64,000 nt of DNA from Dietzia natronolimnaea (GCF_039525805.1 NZ_BAAAHZ010000012.1), one strand, 5' to 3'. Positions 16,337-24,608 are shown, counted from the first letter of the stretch. Numbers and translations are program-made. Notes: generated by a model not told the origin, from the letters alone.

Positions 16337-17355
16337 GGGGTTCTCCCGTCGATACGCCGGACGCAGCGCACCCGGACCGAGGCCGAGCGCGGGTTGTGAT
16401 CGATCTCGGACTGTGAGGCCTTCTCCGCACCGCGGGTCACGGCCTCGAACTCGGGACCGTGTCCGGGCAGTTCCACCGGCAGACCGGCCGGGGTGCGCGA
16501 GGCGGTCCGGGTGGTCAGTTCCCGCTTGACGATCTTGTCCTCGAGCGAGTGGTACGCCATGAACACCGCCCGCCCGTCACCCCTCAGCAGGTCGAGGTAC
16601 CCGGGGACCGCGTTCTCCACGGCCTCGAGCTCGGCGTTGACCTCGATGCGCAGCGCCTGGAAGACACGTTTGCCCGGATGCCCACCGGTGCGGCGGGCGC
16701 CCTGCGGGATGGTGTCGTAGAGCAGCTCGACGAGCTGGGCGCTGGAGGCGACCGGATCTGTCTCACGGCGACGCACGATCGCGGAGGCGATCTGACGCGC
16801 GAACCGCTCCTCGCCGTAGACGCGGAAGATCCTGGCGAGGTCGTCACGCGGGTAGTCCGCCAGGATGTCGGCGGCGGTCGGGCCGGTGGTGGGGTCCATC
16901 CTCATGTCCAGCGGGGAGTCGACCGAGTACGCGAAACCGCGCTCGGCCACGTCGAGCTGCATCGAGGAGACCCCGAAGTCCAGCAGCACGCCGTCGATCG
17001 CCGGGCCGGCCGCGTCCCTCGCGTCCTCGGGGAGGCTGTCCACGATCAAATCGAAGTCGTCGAAGCGGGCGTGCACGGGAGTGAACCGGTCCCGGTAGGC
17101 GGTGAGTCTGCGGGTGGCGATCTCGAGGGCCTCGGGGTCGCGGTCGACCCCGACCACCCTCAGGTCGTCGAACTCGGCGAGGAGATGCGAGGTGTGACCG
17201 CCCAGACCCAGCGTGCCGTCCACGATCACCGGGCGACGGCCTTCCGCGGCCGCGGAGTCGACGACGGGCCGGAAGAGTTCGAGGGTGCGGTCGAGGAAGA
17301 CGGGGATGTGACCGGACCGGGCAGCCGCGCGGTCGGAGTCGGGCTCTTCCGCCAT
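16333..17355 (-). CDS. rsmH: 16S rRNA (cytosine(1402)-N4)-methyltransferase RsmH (MraW)
   Basis: RsmH methylates N4 of C1402 in 16S rRNA using SAM. The SAM motif is VDGTLGLGGHTSHLLAE, followed by GVDRDPEALEIATRRL, DGVLLDFGVSSMQLD, the RGFAYSVDSPLDMRMD segment and the C-terminal FMAYHSLEDKIVKREL, all family-specific. Three in-frame ATGs (17430, 17382, 17355) are possible. The last is preceded by GGAGG at 4 nt and begins just before the conserved HIPVFLD block, so it is preferred (340 residues). The first gene-to-gene overlap of the cluster (ATGA with ftsL) is at its end. Confidence 0.95.
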   Translation of the reverse strand: MAEEPDSDRAAARSGHIPVFLDRTLELFRPVVDSAAAEGRRPVIVDGTLGLGGHTSHLLAEFDDLRVVGVDRDPEALEIATRRLTAYRDRFTPVHARFDDFDLIVDSLPEDARDAAGPAIDGVLLDFGVSSMQLDVAERGFAYSVDSPLDMRMDPTTGPTAADILADYPRDDLARIFRVYGEERFARQIASAIVRRRETDPVASSAQLVELLYDTIPQGARRTGGHPGKRVFQALRIEVNAELEAVENAVPGYLDLLRGDGRAVFMAYHSLEDKIVKRELTTRTASRTPAGLPVELPGHGPEFEAVTRGAEKASQSEIDHNPRSASVRVRCVRRIDGRTP

Positions 17356-17486
17356 GTCGCCTCCCTCGCGTCCGGATGTCATCGGTGCTCCGGTTGTGGT
17401 GGAGCCCCCTGGTCCCCGTCCGGTACCCACCTGGCGTTGGGGAAGTACGTCAGGGTGGTGCCGGGCAGGGGCCGGGGGGCTCCGTC

Positions 17487-17530
17487 CGTCGTGCAGTCGT
17501 GCTGTCGTTCCGTCGTTCCGTCGTGCTGGT
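17487..17530. repeat. Degenerate GTCGTKC short repeats in the mraZ-rsmH spacer
   Basis: The stretch reads as repeated cgtcgtgc/agtcgtgc/tgtcgttc/cgtcgttc/cgtcgtgc units of about 8 bp, just after the mraZ stop. It lies in the roughly 190-bp gap before rsmH, where I see no open frame with coding character and no convincing terminator. Confidence 0.55.
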
Positions 17531-17542
17531 CCGTCCCGGGGA

Positions 17543-18019
17543 TCAGAACTCGATCCCCAGCGAGGTGCCCTCCATCTCGGAGAACACGGGGAGGTTCTCC
17601 GCGCTGTAGCGGTCCCAGGCCTCGGCGTCCCAGACTTCGAGACGCTCTCCGAGGCCGTTGACCACGCAGTCCTTGCCGAGGCCCGCGTAGTTCCGCTGAC
17701 TCGCCGGAATGGAGACCCGTCCCTGCGAATCGAGTTGTTGGACCTCCGCGCCGCTCACCAGGAGCCGGAAGAACGCCATGTGCCTCTCACTGAGGTTGGC
17801 GGTCGGCCGGACCTTTCTGACCAACGCGTCGAACTCGCGTTCCGGGAAGACCGAGAGCGTGTTGGTGAACCACCCACACACGACCACCCCGTCGGCCAGG
17901 CCAGGCCTGAATCTGGCGGGGATCGTCAGCCGCCCCTTGTCGTCGAGCTTGGGACGGTGCGTCCCGTACCCGACGAAGGCTCGTTCACGCTCGGAGTCGG
18001 TGGGATCGGTGTCGGTCAC
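17543..18019 (-). CDS. mraZ: Transcriptional regulator MraZ
   Basis: MraZ is a nucleoid-associated AbrB-like repressor that binds TGGG repeats in front of its own dcw operon in E. coli. Two MraZ/SpoVT-AbrB repeats are visible: FVGYGTHRPKLDDKGRLTIPARFR and, later, the AEVQQLDSQGRVSIPASQRNYAGL segment (key motif DxKGRLxIP / DxQGRVxIP). The open frame extends 20 residues upstream, but the GTG at 18019 is preceded by AGGAGG at 6 nt and gives the usual length (158 residues). It is the first gene of the dcw cluster, with a phased box array upstream. Confidence 0.96.
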   Translation of the reverse strand: MTDTDPTDSERERAFVGYGTHRPKLDDKGRLTIPARFRPGLADGVVVCGWFTNTLSVFPEREFDALVRKVRPTANLSERHMAFFRLLVSGAEVQQLDSQGRVSIPASQRNYAGLGKDCVVNGLGERLEVWDAEAWDRYSAENLPVFSEMEGTSLGIEF

Positions 18020-18061
18020 CCGCCACCTCCTGGGTTCAGGCCCCTTCGAGCTCCTCGCGTC

Positions 18062-18117
18062 CCCCACTGTACCCCACAACGCCCCACAAACAAGGCCTGT
18101 GCCCCACTTCTCCCCAC
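18062..18117 (-). promoter_or_regulatory. Phased GTGGGG box array upstream of mraZ (putative MraZ operator)
   Basis: CCCCAC on the plus strand (GTGGGG on the gene strand) occurs at 18062, 18072, 18082, 18102 and 18112: five copies on an exact 10-bp grid with one position (18092) skipped. MraZ of E. coli is known to bind TGGGN repeats spaced by one helical turn. The array starts 43 bp upstream of the mraZ GTG, a fitting place for autoregulation. The boxes are directly visible; the binding protein is inferred. Confidence 0.85.
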
Positions 18118-18374
18118 CGACTTACATCTCTGCAGTTCAGAGCACCCTGTCGACCCGTGACCAGCTGGAGAACCCGCCGGGAGTCACGCCGGAGACGGCC
18201 ACAGTCGGCGAACAGATGTGGTTCCTGTGACTATTTCACACCCTAGGGGCGAATGATGGGCCCCCGGTGGGGCGAAGTGGAGAGCCGGGGGGCGCACGGT
18301 GGGGCGCGCCGCCGCAGGGCGATCCGGCATCACCGAGTTCCCACGCGGCCGAGACGCTCGCCGCCGAAATAGGC
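18118..18374. other. Intergenic region upstream of the dcw cluster
   Basis: This non-coding stretch between the MraZ box array and the DUF3040 terminator must hold the distal part of the dcw promoter. It includes an AT-richer run (gtgactatttcacaccctagg, about 18227-18247). I could not identify a convincing -35/-10 pair, and no open frame here has coding character. Confidence 0.4.
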
Positions 18375-18408
18375 GGGAGGGGCGAGCGCGGATGCGCTCG
18401 CCCCTCCC
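18375..18408 (-). terminator. Strong hairpin after the DUF3040 gene
   Basis: GGGAGGGGCGAGCGC and GCGCTCGCCCCTCCC form a perfect 15-bp stem around a 4-nt loop (ggat). It lies 22 bp beyond the DUF3040 stop codon on the minus strand. There is no long U-tract, as is common for actinobacterial terminators. Confidence 0.8.
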
Positions 18409-18430
18409 GGGACGTGATCAGTCGTTCTGG

Positions 18431-18841
18431 CTACTGCTCGAAGCGACGGCGGAAGCGATCCTCCATGCGAGAGGAGTAGCTCTGGCCCTCGGCCCCCTTG
18501 GTGGACGCCTTACCCGTACCCGGCACCCGGGCTCCGCCCGCGGAACCGGCCGACGACGACGCCTTGGACGGCACCGCGCGCATGGCGAGCACACCCGCCG
18601 CGAACATCACGAGGAAACCCACGAGACTGAGGACGGGAAACCCGCCCGGTTTGAAGTCGAGTGCCAACCCGCCCACGAGGAGCGCGACCCCTACGAGACC
18701 GAGGATCACCACCAGCCCGGCAGGACGGCGGCCACCGGTCCCACCGGTCTTTCGAACAGACGACGCGAACTTGGGGTCGTCGGCGTAGAGCGCATTCTCG
18801 ATCTCGTCGAGCATGCGCTGCTCGTGCTCTGACAGGGGCAC
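18431..18841 (-). CDS. DUF3040 small membrane protein
   Basis: A 136-residue protein begins MPLSEHEQRMLDEIENALYADDPKFASS, the hallmark N-terminus of actinobacterial DUF3040 proteins. Two adjacent hydrophobic helices follow (GLVVILGLVGVALLVGGLALDF and FPVLSLVGFLVMFAAGVLAMRA), then a basic, Ser/Gly-rich tail. Function is unknown. The GTG start has a near-ideal AAGGAGG 5 nt upstream. It lies upstream of the dcw cluster on the same strand, as Rv2169c does, but is separated from it by a strong hairpin. Confidence 0.9.
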   Translation of the reverse strand: MPLSEHEQRMLDEIENALYADDPKFASSVRKTGGTGGRRPAGLVVILGLVGVALLVGGLALDFKPGGFPVLSLVGFLVMFAAGVLAMRAVPSKASSSAGSAGGARVPGTGKASTKGAEGQSYSSRMEDRFRRRFEQ

Positions 18842-19017
18842 TTCGACCTCCTTAGAACGCTCGCGGTTACGAGCTCGGCCGGCTCGGCCGTGTGACGTCG
18901 ACCGTCTACGGGGATCAGCCGGTCAAGGGTTGACTCCATCATACGAGCGCGACGCGGTGGTGACCACCGGGATTCCGAGTACGCGGCAGAAGCCCGGTCC
19001 ACAGGGCGTCCTCGACC

Positions 19018-19422
19018 TCACGCCGCCGGACCCAGTACTCCCAGCCGCTCGTCGACCAGGTCGAGGAAACGACCGACAGCCCAGAGGAAGTCATCCGCCA
19101 TGCGGGGTGTGACCGTTCGGGGGAGCCCGTCCTCCACGGCGGCCGCGAGGGCCGAGTAACCGCCGAAGGCGGAGGCCCATTCCGCCAGTTCGGGAACCTC
19201 TGCGGCGAGCCGGTGCCACACATCGGACGGGCCCCTGCGACGCGGCCCCGGGGACAGGAGCGCCGCCGCCGCCGAACGCGCCGCCCGGTAGGACTCGAGA
19301 AACCGCTCGGCGGGTGACGACGCGGCCAGCGCCCGGCCCCGGTGGACCTCGGCACGACCTGCCCGACCGAGGGACCCGAGGCCACCCCCGCCCGGCGCAC
19401 GAACTGCGGTTCTCGACGCCAT
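19018..19422 (-). CDS. SAV_6107-like HEPN-domain protein
   Basis: This 134-residue, mostly helical protein has a central segment (RFLESYRAARSAAAALL, then DVWHRLAAEVPELAEWA) typical of the SAV_6107-like HEPN family found near mraZ in actinobacteria. The role is unknown. HEPN domains are often RNA-binding or RNase modules, but no clear C-terminal RxxxxH nuclease motif is seen. The ATG at 19422 is preceded by AGGGGAGG about 10 nt away; the frame is open further upstream but that part is Arg/Pro-rich and non-conserved in character. It is divergent from the acetyltransferase gene. Confidence 0.72.
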   Translation of the reverse strand: MASRTAVRAPGGGGLGSLGRAGRAEVHRGRALAASSPAERFLESYRAARSAAAALLSPGPRRRGPSDVWHRLAAEVPELAEWASAFGGYSALAAAVEDGLPRTVTPRMADDFLWAVGRFLDLVDERLGVLGPAA

Positions 19423-19515
19423 CTCCGCTGCACCTCCCCTTCTGGACCCCACGGTATCGGCGGGGTACGACACAACTGGAGGTCGTGAACGCGCGCACGT
19501 GATGAGATGGGGTGG

Positions 19516-20115
19516 ATGGACACCGTGATCACCAGCCTGGACGCCGGGGAGTTCCGTGACCGACTGCCGGAGGCGCTCGGTGTCTACGTCGACGCCATGG
19601 GGTACCCGTCCCAGGTGATCCGATCCCGCGCCCCCGCGTGGATGGAGCACAGCCACCGGGAGGGCTGGTCCGGGGTCGCGGCCTTCGAGGCGCCGCGTCG
19701 GCGCCTTCTCGGTCACGCCCGTGGGCCCCTGGTCGCCATCTGTTACGGCTACCGGGGCTCACCCGGCCAGTGGTGGTACGAGCAGGTCGCGCGAGGGCTG
19801 CGAGAACAGGATCAGCGCCTGCCGACGGACTACGTCGAATTGACGGAGCTCCACGTCTCACCCCGCTACCAGGGGCACGGCATAGGCACTGAGTTGCTCC
19901 GCAGGTTCCTGTCCGGTCGCACGGAGGGATCCGTGTTGCTCTCGACCCCCGAGGTCCCCGACGAGGCCAACGGAGCGTGGCGGTTGTACCGGTCGATGGG
20001 CTTCTCGGATGTGCTCAGGGCCTACAGGTTCGAAGGCGACGCCAGGCCGTTCGCCGTACTCTCGCGGTCGCTCCCCCTCACCCAACACGGAGGCCCGCGT
20101 GAACAACAGTCATGA
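19516..20115 (+). CDS. GNAT-family N-acetyltransferase (Rv2170-like)
   Basis: The acetyl-CoA-binding GNAT core is visible in the second half: VELTELHVSPRYQGHGIGTELL, with the R/Q-x-x-G-x-G/A motif A, followed by LSTPEVPDEANGAWRLYRSMGF. M. tuberculosis Rv2170, in the same place, has been reported as a lysine acetyltransferase; the substrate here is not known. An ATG 9 nt upstream (19507) is also possible. The 3' end overlaps the next gene by 17 bp, so the two are translationally linked. Confidence 0.85.
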   Translation: MDTVITSLDAGEFRDRLPEALGVYVDAMGYPSQVIRSRAPAWMEHSHREGWSGVAAFEAPRRRLLGHARGPLVAICYGYRGSPGQWWYEQVARGLREQDQRLPTDYVELTELHVSPRYQGHGIGTELLRRFLSGRTEGSVLLSTPEVPDEANGAWRLYRSMGFSDVLRAYRFEGDARPFAVLSRSLPLTQHGGPREQQS

Positions 20116-21685
20116 CGTCGTGGTGATCGGTTCCGGTCACAACGGCCTGGTCTGCGCCGCCTATCTCGCGCGGGCAGGGCTCGACGTCCACGTGGTGGAG
20201 AAGGACACCGTCCTGGGCGGCGCCACCTCCACTGTCGAGCGCTACCCCGGGCACCGCACGGATCGTGGCTCGTCGGCCCACCTGATGATCCGGCACACCG
20301 GCATCCCGGAGGAGCTGGACCTGGCCGCCCACGGGCTGAGGTACGTGGACTGTGACCCCTGGGGTTTCGCCCCCGCCCCGCCGGGCAGCGACGCCCCGCC
20401 CCTCGTCTTCCACCGCGACCTCGACGAGACCTGTGCGAGCATCGCCGCCGCCTGCGGGCGGGCGGACGCCGACGCCTACCGCGGGTTCGTCCGCCGGTGG
20501 GAGGTCCTCGCCGGGCGGATGATGAAGGGGTTCAGCGTTCGCCCCACGGCTCCGCGCCTGGGTTCCGCGTTCCTCGGACGCGACGATCTCCGGGATCCCT
20601 TCGGCACGGTCCAGACCTTCCTGTCCTCCGGGGATGCGCTGCTCGACCAGACCTTCACGTCCGAGCGGCTCAAGGCCGCCCTGTCCTGGTTCGGCGCACA
20701 GTCCGGACCGCCGATGTCCCATCCCGGCACCGCGCCGATGATCGGCTTCGCCGCGCTCATGCACCAGACCCCTCCCGGCCGTGCGATCGGCGGGTCGGGC
20801 GCTCTCGCCGACGCTCTCGTCTCCGCCGTCCGGGCCGGCGGCGGATCGGTCACGGCGGGCGCCGGAGCGACGGCGATCCGCCGCTCGGGGGCCGGTTGGC
20901 GGGTGGATACCGCGGGGGGCCCGTCGTTGCACTGCTCGGCCGTCGTCGCGGCCTGTCACGTCCACACCACGCTGGACCTCCTGGCCCACGAACTCCCCGC
21001 GGCGGGCCTCGAGGCCTGGCGCCGCAGGATCCGTCCGGGGTTCGGGCTGGGGATGGTCGTCCGGCTGGGTACGACGGATCTGCCCCGGTACCCGGGTGTG
21101 CCCACGACCACCAGTGCGCACGGTCTGCAGCTGCTGGTGACGGACCGCCGTCGACTCGACCACCGGTACGGGGTCGCCGCGGCCGGCGGTCTCGACGCCG
21201 ATCCCGCCGTCCTCGCCATGAGCTTCAGTTCGCTCGACCCCTCGCTGGCGCCGGCGGGTCGGCACGAACTGACACTGTGGTCGCAGTGGCACCCGCGGCA
21301 CCTGGCGGACGGGCGCTCCTGGTCACAGGCGGGTCCGGGTGAGGCGGACCGGATCATCGCGGCCGCGGAGCGGTTCGCCCCCGGGCTCACCGACTCGATC
21401 GTCCACCGTCACGTCCAGACACCGGAGGACCTGGAGACCGAACTCGGCCTGATCGGCGGCAACGTGATGCACGTGGAGATGTCGCTCGATCAGATGCTCC
21501 CCATGCGGCCCCACCCGGATCTGGCCGGGCACACCGTCCCCGGCGCCGACGGCGTGTTCCTCGCGGGCGCCTCCACCCATCCCGGCGGGGGTGTCATCGG
21601 CACCAGCGGGAGGACGGTGGCGCGGCTCGTCGGTCGCCGACTCGGCACGTCGACGCGGCGTCGGCGCCGCACGCGGGCACAATGA
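20099..21685 (+). CDS. Phytoene desaturase-like FAD-dependent NAD(P)/FAD oxidoreductase
   Basis: The N-terminal Rossmann motif VVVIGSGHNGLVCAAYLARAG with the E of VVEKDTVLGGAT binds FAD. The C-terminal GVFLAGASTHPGGGVIGTSGRTVARL segment completes the site, as in the CrtI/PYROXD2-type amine oxidase superfamily (COG1233). At 528 residues it is a full-length member. Substrate cannot be predicted. The GTG start is chosen for GGAGG at 5 nt and overlaps the acetyltransferase stop. M. tuberculosis lacks this gene between Rv2170 and lppM, so it is an insertion in a conserved operon. It ends in an ATGA overlap with lppM. Confidence 0.85.
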   Translation: MNNSHDVVVIGSGHNGLVCAAYLARAGLDVHVVEKDTVLGGATSTVERYPGHRTDRGSSAHLMIRHTGIPEELDLAAHGLRYVDCDPWGFAPAPPGSDAPPLVFHRDLDETCASIAAACGRADADAYRGFVRRWEVLAGRMMKGFSVRPTAPRLGSAFLGRDDLRDPFGTVQTFLSSGDALLDQTFTSERLKAALSWFGAQSGPPMSHPGTAPMIGFAALMHQTPPGRAIGGSGALADALVSAVRAGGGSVTAGAGATAIRRSGAGWRVDTAGGPSLHCSAVVAACHVHTTLDLLAHELPAAGLEAWRRRIRPGFGLGMVVRLGTTDLPRYPGVPTTTSAHGLQLLVTDRRRLDHRYGVAAAGGLDADPAVLAMSFSSLDPSLAPAGRHELTLWSQWHPRHLADGRSWSQAGPGEADRIIAAAERFAPGLTDSIVHRHVQTPEDLETELGLIGGNVMHVEMSLDQMLPMRPHPDLAGHTVPGADGVFLAGASTHPGGGVIGTSGRTVARLVGRRLGTSTRRRRRTRAQ

Positions 21686-22410
21686 CGACCGTGATCGAAC
21701 CGAGCACCACCGCGACCAGCCCCGTGACGGCCGCACACTCCCCCGCGCGTCGCCGGATCACGGGCGTCACCGCCCTGGTGACGATGCTGTTCGTCCTCAC
21801 CGGGTGTCTCCAGCTGAACGCCCAGATGAGTGTGCGGAAGGACGACACCGTCTCGGGTCGCATCCTGGTCGCCGGCGACCAGCCGGCACAGGCGGCCGCC
21901 CTGGACCGGCTGTCCACTCCGTCCGGCCTCGAGCAGAAGGTGCGGATCACCGCCTACTCCGCGGACGGCTTCACCGGCAGGGAGATCTACTTCACCCAGT
22001 TGACCTTCGCAGAGGTCGACGCGCTGTCCCTGGCCATCGAGGTCGAGGGGGCGAGGCCGTACACCCTGGGTTTCCGCCGGAGCGGCGACACGGTGTCCTT
22101 CACCGGCTCGGTGGACCTCTCCGGAATACCGGCGGACCGGGCGGATTCCGCGTCCACCCGGGTGGACCTCACGTTCCCCAACCGCATCGGGGAGACGAAC
22201 GGCACGCTGGGTGGGGGTAACTCCGTGAGCTGGACACCGGCGCCGGGGTCCATCACCCGGATGCAGGCGTCCTCGTCCTACCCGGATCCGGCGACCCGCG
22301 GTTTCGCGGTGTGGATGATCGTCGGGATAGGCGCCGCTCTACTGGTGTCGATCGGGACGATCCTGGCCGCCCGGACCTCGCGGGCCCGGTCGGACCGACT
22401 CGTACGCTGA
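21682..22410 (+). CDS. lppM: LppM-type lipoprotein
   Basis: A signal peptide (basic RRRITG, then hydrophobic VTALVTMLFVLTGC) with lipobox LTGC places the lipidated cysteine at residue 42. The mature domain has the LppM pattern (LNAQMSVRKDDTVSGRILVAGD), and a C-terminal transmembrane helix (FAVWMIVGIGAALLVSIGTI) precedes a basic tail. In M. tuberculosis, LppM (Rv2171) is linked to phagosome interactions and lipoglycan handling. The start overlaps the oxidoreductase stop by ATGA. Confidence 0.88.
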   Translation: MTTVIEPSTTATSPVTAAHSPARRRITGVTALVTMLFVLTGCLQLNAQMSVRKDDTVSGRILVAGDQPAQAAALDRLSTPSGLEQKVRITAYSADGFTGREIYFTQLTFAEVDALSLAIEVEGARPYTLGFRRSGDTVSFTGSVDLSGIPADRADSASTRVDLTFPNRIGETNGTLGGGNSVSWTPAPGSITRMQASSSYPDPATRGFAVWMIVGIGAALLVSIGTILAARTSRARSDRLVR

Positions 22411-22455
22411 CCTCACGGGGAGCCGGCGGGGCGCACGGACCGCGGGAGCACCGCC

Positions 22456-23454
22456 TCAGGCCCTGGTCGCCCCGACCCCCGGGGACGGGACCATCGACAG
22501 GTTGGCCAACACCTCATGCGTGGCACGGGAGAAGTTGAGGGTGTTGAAGTGCAGGCAGGGCACGCCCTCGCCGATCAGACGCTCACAGAGTTCGGTGGCG
22601 AACTCGATCCCCACCTCGCGGACCGCGGCACGGTCCTCCTCGGGCCCGTCACCCGCCGCCGCGCGCAACCGGTCGGACAGGCCGTCCGGGAGGGCGCACC
22701 CCGACAGCTCCACCATCCGGCGGACCTGACGGAGGCTCGTCACGGGCATGAGCCCGGGGATGATCGGCTTGGCCGCCTGCTCCGGGTCCGCGACCGCGAG
22801 ACGGTCCCGGAGACGCAGGTAGTGTTCCACGTCCCAGAACATCTGCGTGATCGAGTACTCGGCGCCGGCGCGCAGTTTGTTGAGCAGGATCTCGGTGTCG
22901 TGGTCCAGGTCCCGCGCCCGGTAGTGCCCCTCCGGGAAGGACGCGACACCCACGTGGAAGTCCCCGACCTCGTGGATCAGTCGCACGAGCTCCTCCGCGT
23001 AGTGCAGACCCTCGGGGTGCGGGGTCCAGTCACCCAACGGGTCCCCGGGGGGGTCCCCCCGGAGGGCGAGGATGTTGGTGACACCGACGTCGGCGTACAT
23101 CTGGATCATCTCGCGCAGTTCGGCGATCGTGTGCCCCACGGCCGTCAGGTGGGCGATGGGCACCAGGTCGGTCTCGCTGACGACCCTCTCGACGACCCTG
23201 ACCGTCCGGTCACGGGTGGACCCGCCGGCGCCGTAGGTGACGGACACGAACGCCGCACCCAGTTCGGAGAAGACGGAGGCGGCCCGCCAGAGACGTGCCT
23301 CCGCGGCCTCGTCCCGGGGTGGGTAGAACTCGACGGAGAAGGGCACCCTGGGGGTGCTCGACGAGGCGATCCGGTCCACGATGCTCGGGTGTCGGTCGCC
23401 GCCCGCTGGGTCGATGTCGGGTAGCTGGGTCACCGGACCAGGGTAGCCCGACAC
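22456..23454 (-). CDS. metF: Methylenetetrahydrofolate reductase family protein
   Basis: MetF reduces 5,10-methylene-THF to 5-methyl-THF with FAD, feeding methionine synthesis. The protein shows the N-terminal VEFYPPRDEAAEARLWRA segment, SVTYGAGGSTRDRT, HLTAVGHTIAELREM, NILALRGDPPGD and QMFWDVEHYLRL. The C-terminal GVPCLHFNTLNFSRAT is also characteristic. The open frame begins at a GTG; an in-frame GTG at 23433 is an alternative start. It occupies the place of Rv2172c, whose family is divergent from E. coli MetF. Convergent with lppM. Confidence 0.92.
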   Translation of the reverse strand: MSGYPGPVTQLPDIDPAGGDRHPSIVDRIASSSTPRVPFSVEFYPPRDEAAEARLWRAASVFSELGAAFVSVTYGAGGSTRDRTVRVVERVVSETDLVPIAHLTAVGHTIAELREMIQMYADVGVTNILALRGDPPGDPLGDWTPHPEGLHYAEELVRLIHEVGDFHVGVASFPEGHYRARDLDHDTEILLNKLRAGAEYSITQMFWDVEHYLRLRDRLAVADPEQAAKPIIPGLMPVTSLRQVRRMVELSGCALPDGLSDRLRAAAGDGPEEDRAAVREVGIEFATELCERLIGEGVPCLHFNTLNFSRATHEVLANLSMVPSPGVGATRA

Positions 23455-23528
23455 GCGTCGGTGCCGACCTCCGCCCGGCGACTAGGATCACGGTATCGAG
23501 GGCTGCCGGGCGGCGGCGCCCGGAAGGG

Positions 23529-24608
23529 ATGGTGACCGTGGTCACGGCGACTCGTCCAGACGACGGAGAGCGGATCCTCGGCGCCCTCCGCCGCCATCTC
23601 GACGGACGGCGCCGGGTCGTGTCAGGGGTCGACGATCGGGTCGACACCCTGGCGGGCCTGCTCGCGGACTTCGTCCTCAGTGGTGGCAAACGGATGCGGC
23701 CCCGGTTCGGCCTGGCGGGATGGTCGGCGGTGAGCCCGGCGGACGCCGTCGTCCCGGACGAGATCGTCACCGCCTGCGCGGCACTCGAGCTGATCCAGGC
23801 GTGCGCCCTCATCCACGACGACATCGTGGACGCCTCCGACACCCGTCGCGGCCGACCCACCGTCCATCGCTCGATCGAGGCGGCCCACCGGGGACTGGGA
23901 TGGTCCGGGGACCCCGCCCGGTACGGGGTCTCGCAGGCGATCCTCGTCGGAGACCTGGCCCTGACCTGGGCGGACGAGATGTTCGTGACCTCGGGCGCGG
24001 ATCCGGCCGCACTCGGCCGGGCGCTCGCGCCCTGGTACGCGATGAAGACCGAGGTGCTCTCGGGTCAGATGCTCGACATCCTCGCGGAATCCTCCGGTGC
24101 GACGGACGAGCTGACGCCGGCCCGGGTCAACCGGTTCAAGACCGCGGCGTACACCGTCGAGCGGCCGCTCCACATCGGTGCCGAGCTCGCCGGGGCCGGC
24201 GCCGACACCGTCGCGGCGCTCCGCGAGTTCGGTGTGGCCGTGGGGCAGGCCTTCCAACTCCGCGATGACATGCTCGGTGTGTTCGGTGACCCCGAGGTCA
24301 CGGGCAAGCCGTCCGGGGACGACCTCCGTGAGGGCAAGCGCACCCTCCTGTTGGCCAGGGCGACCGCCCTGGCACCGACCGGGGACTCGGATTTCCTGCT
24401 CTCGGTCCTGGGCACCGACCTCGACACCGACGACCTCGAGCGGGCTCGCCGGATCCTCGTGGACTCGGGGGCGGTCGCCTCCGTCGAGGCGGAGATCGAC
24501 ACCCTGACCGTGCGGGCCCTGGACGCGATCGGTTCGGACGCGGTGAGCGAGCACGGCCGGGTCACCCTGCGCGACCTGGCCGAGGCCGCCACCCGTCGTC
24601 GGGCGTGA
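23529..24608 (+). CDS. idsA2: (E)-polyprenyl diphosphate synthase (GGPP-synthase type, IdsA2-like)
   Basis: This trans-prenyltransferase condenses isopentenyl diphosphate with an allylic diphosphate. The first aspartate-rich motif is in LIHDDIVDASDTRRGRPT and the second in QAFQLRDDMLGVFGDPEVTGK; the N-terminal LSGGKRMRPRF site is present. Chain length cannot be read safely, but short to medium products (GGPP) are usual for this clade. ATG 23529, GTG 23532 and GTG 23538 are alternative starts close to GGAAGGG. A TAGGAT -10-like box lies at 23483. Its stop overlaps the mannosyltransferase start. Confidence 0.92.
   Translation: MVTVVTATRPDDGERILGALRRHLDGRRRVVSGVDDRVDTLAGLLADFVLSGGKRMRPRFGLAGWSAVSPADAVVPDEIVTACAALELIQACALIHDDIVDASDTRRGRPTVHRSIEAAHRGLGWSGDPARYGVSQAILVGDLALTWADEMFVTSGADPAALGRALAPWYAMKTEVLSGQMLDILAESSGATDELTPARVNRFKTAAYTVERPLHIGAELAGAGADTVAALREFGVAVGQAFQLRDDMLGVFGDPEVTGKPSGDDLREGKRTLLLARATALAPTGDSDFLLSVLGTDLDTDDLERARRILVDSGAVASVEAEIDTLTVRALDAIGSDAVSEHGRVTLRDLAEAATRRRA

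Noticed and set aside
18020..18430. Possible small RNA or extra gene upstream of mraZ
   Set aside because: Only the operator array and one terminator hairpin stand out; no promoter-hairpin unit supporting a separate RNA was found.
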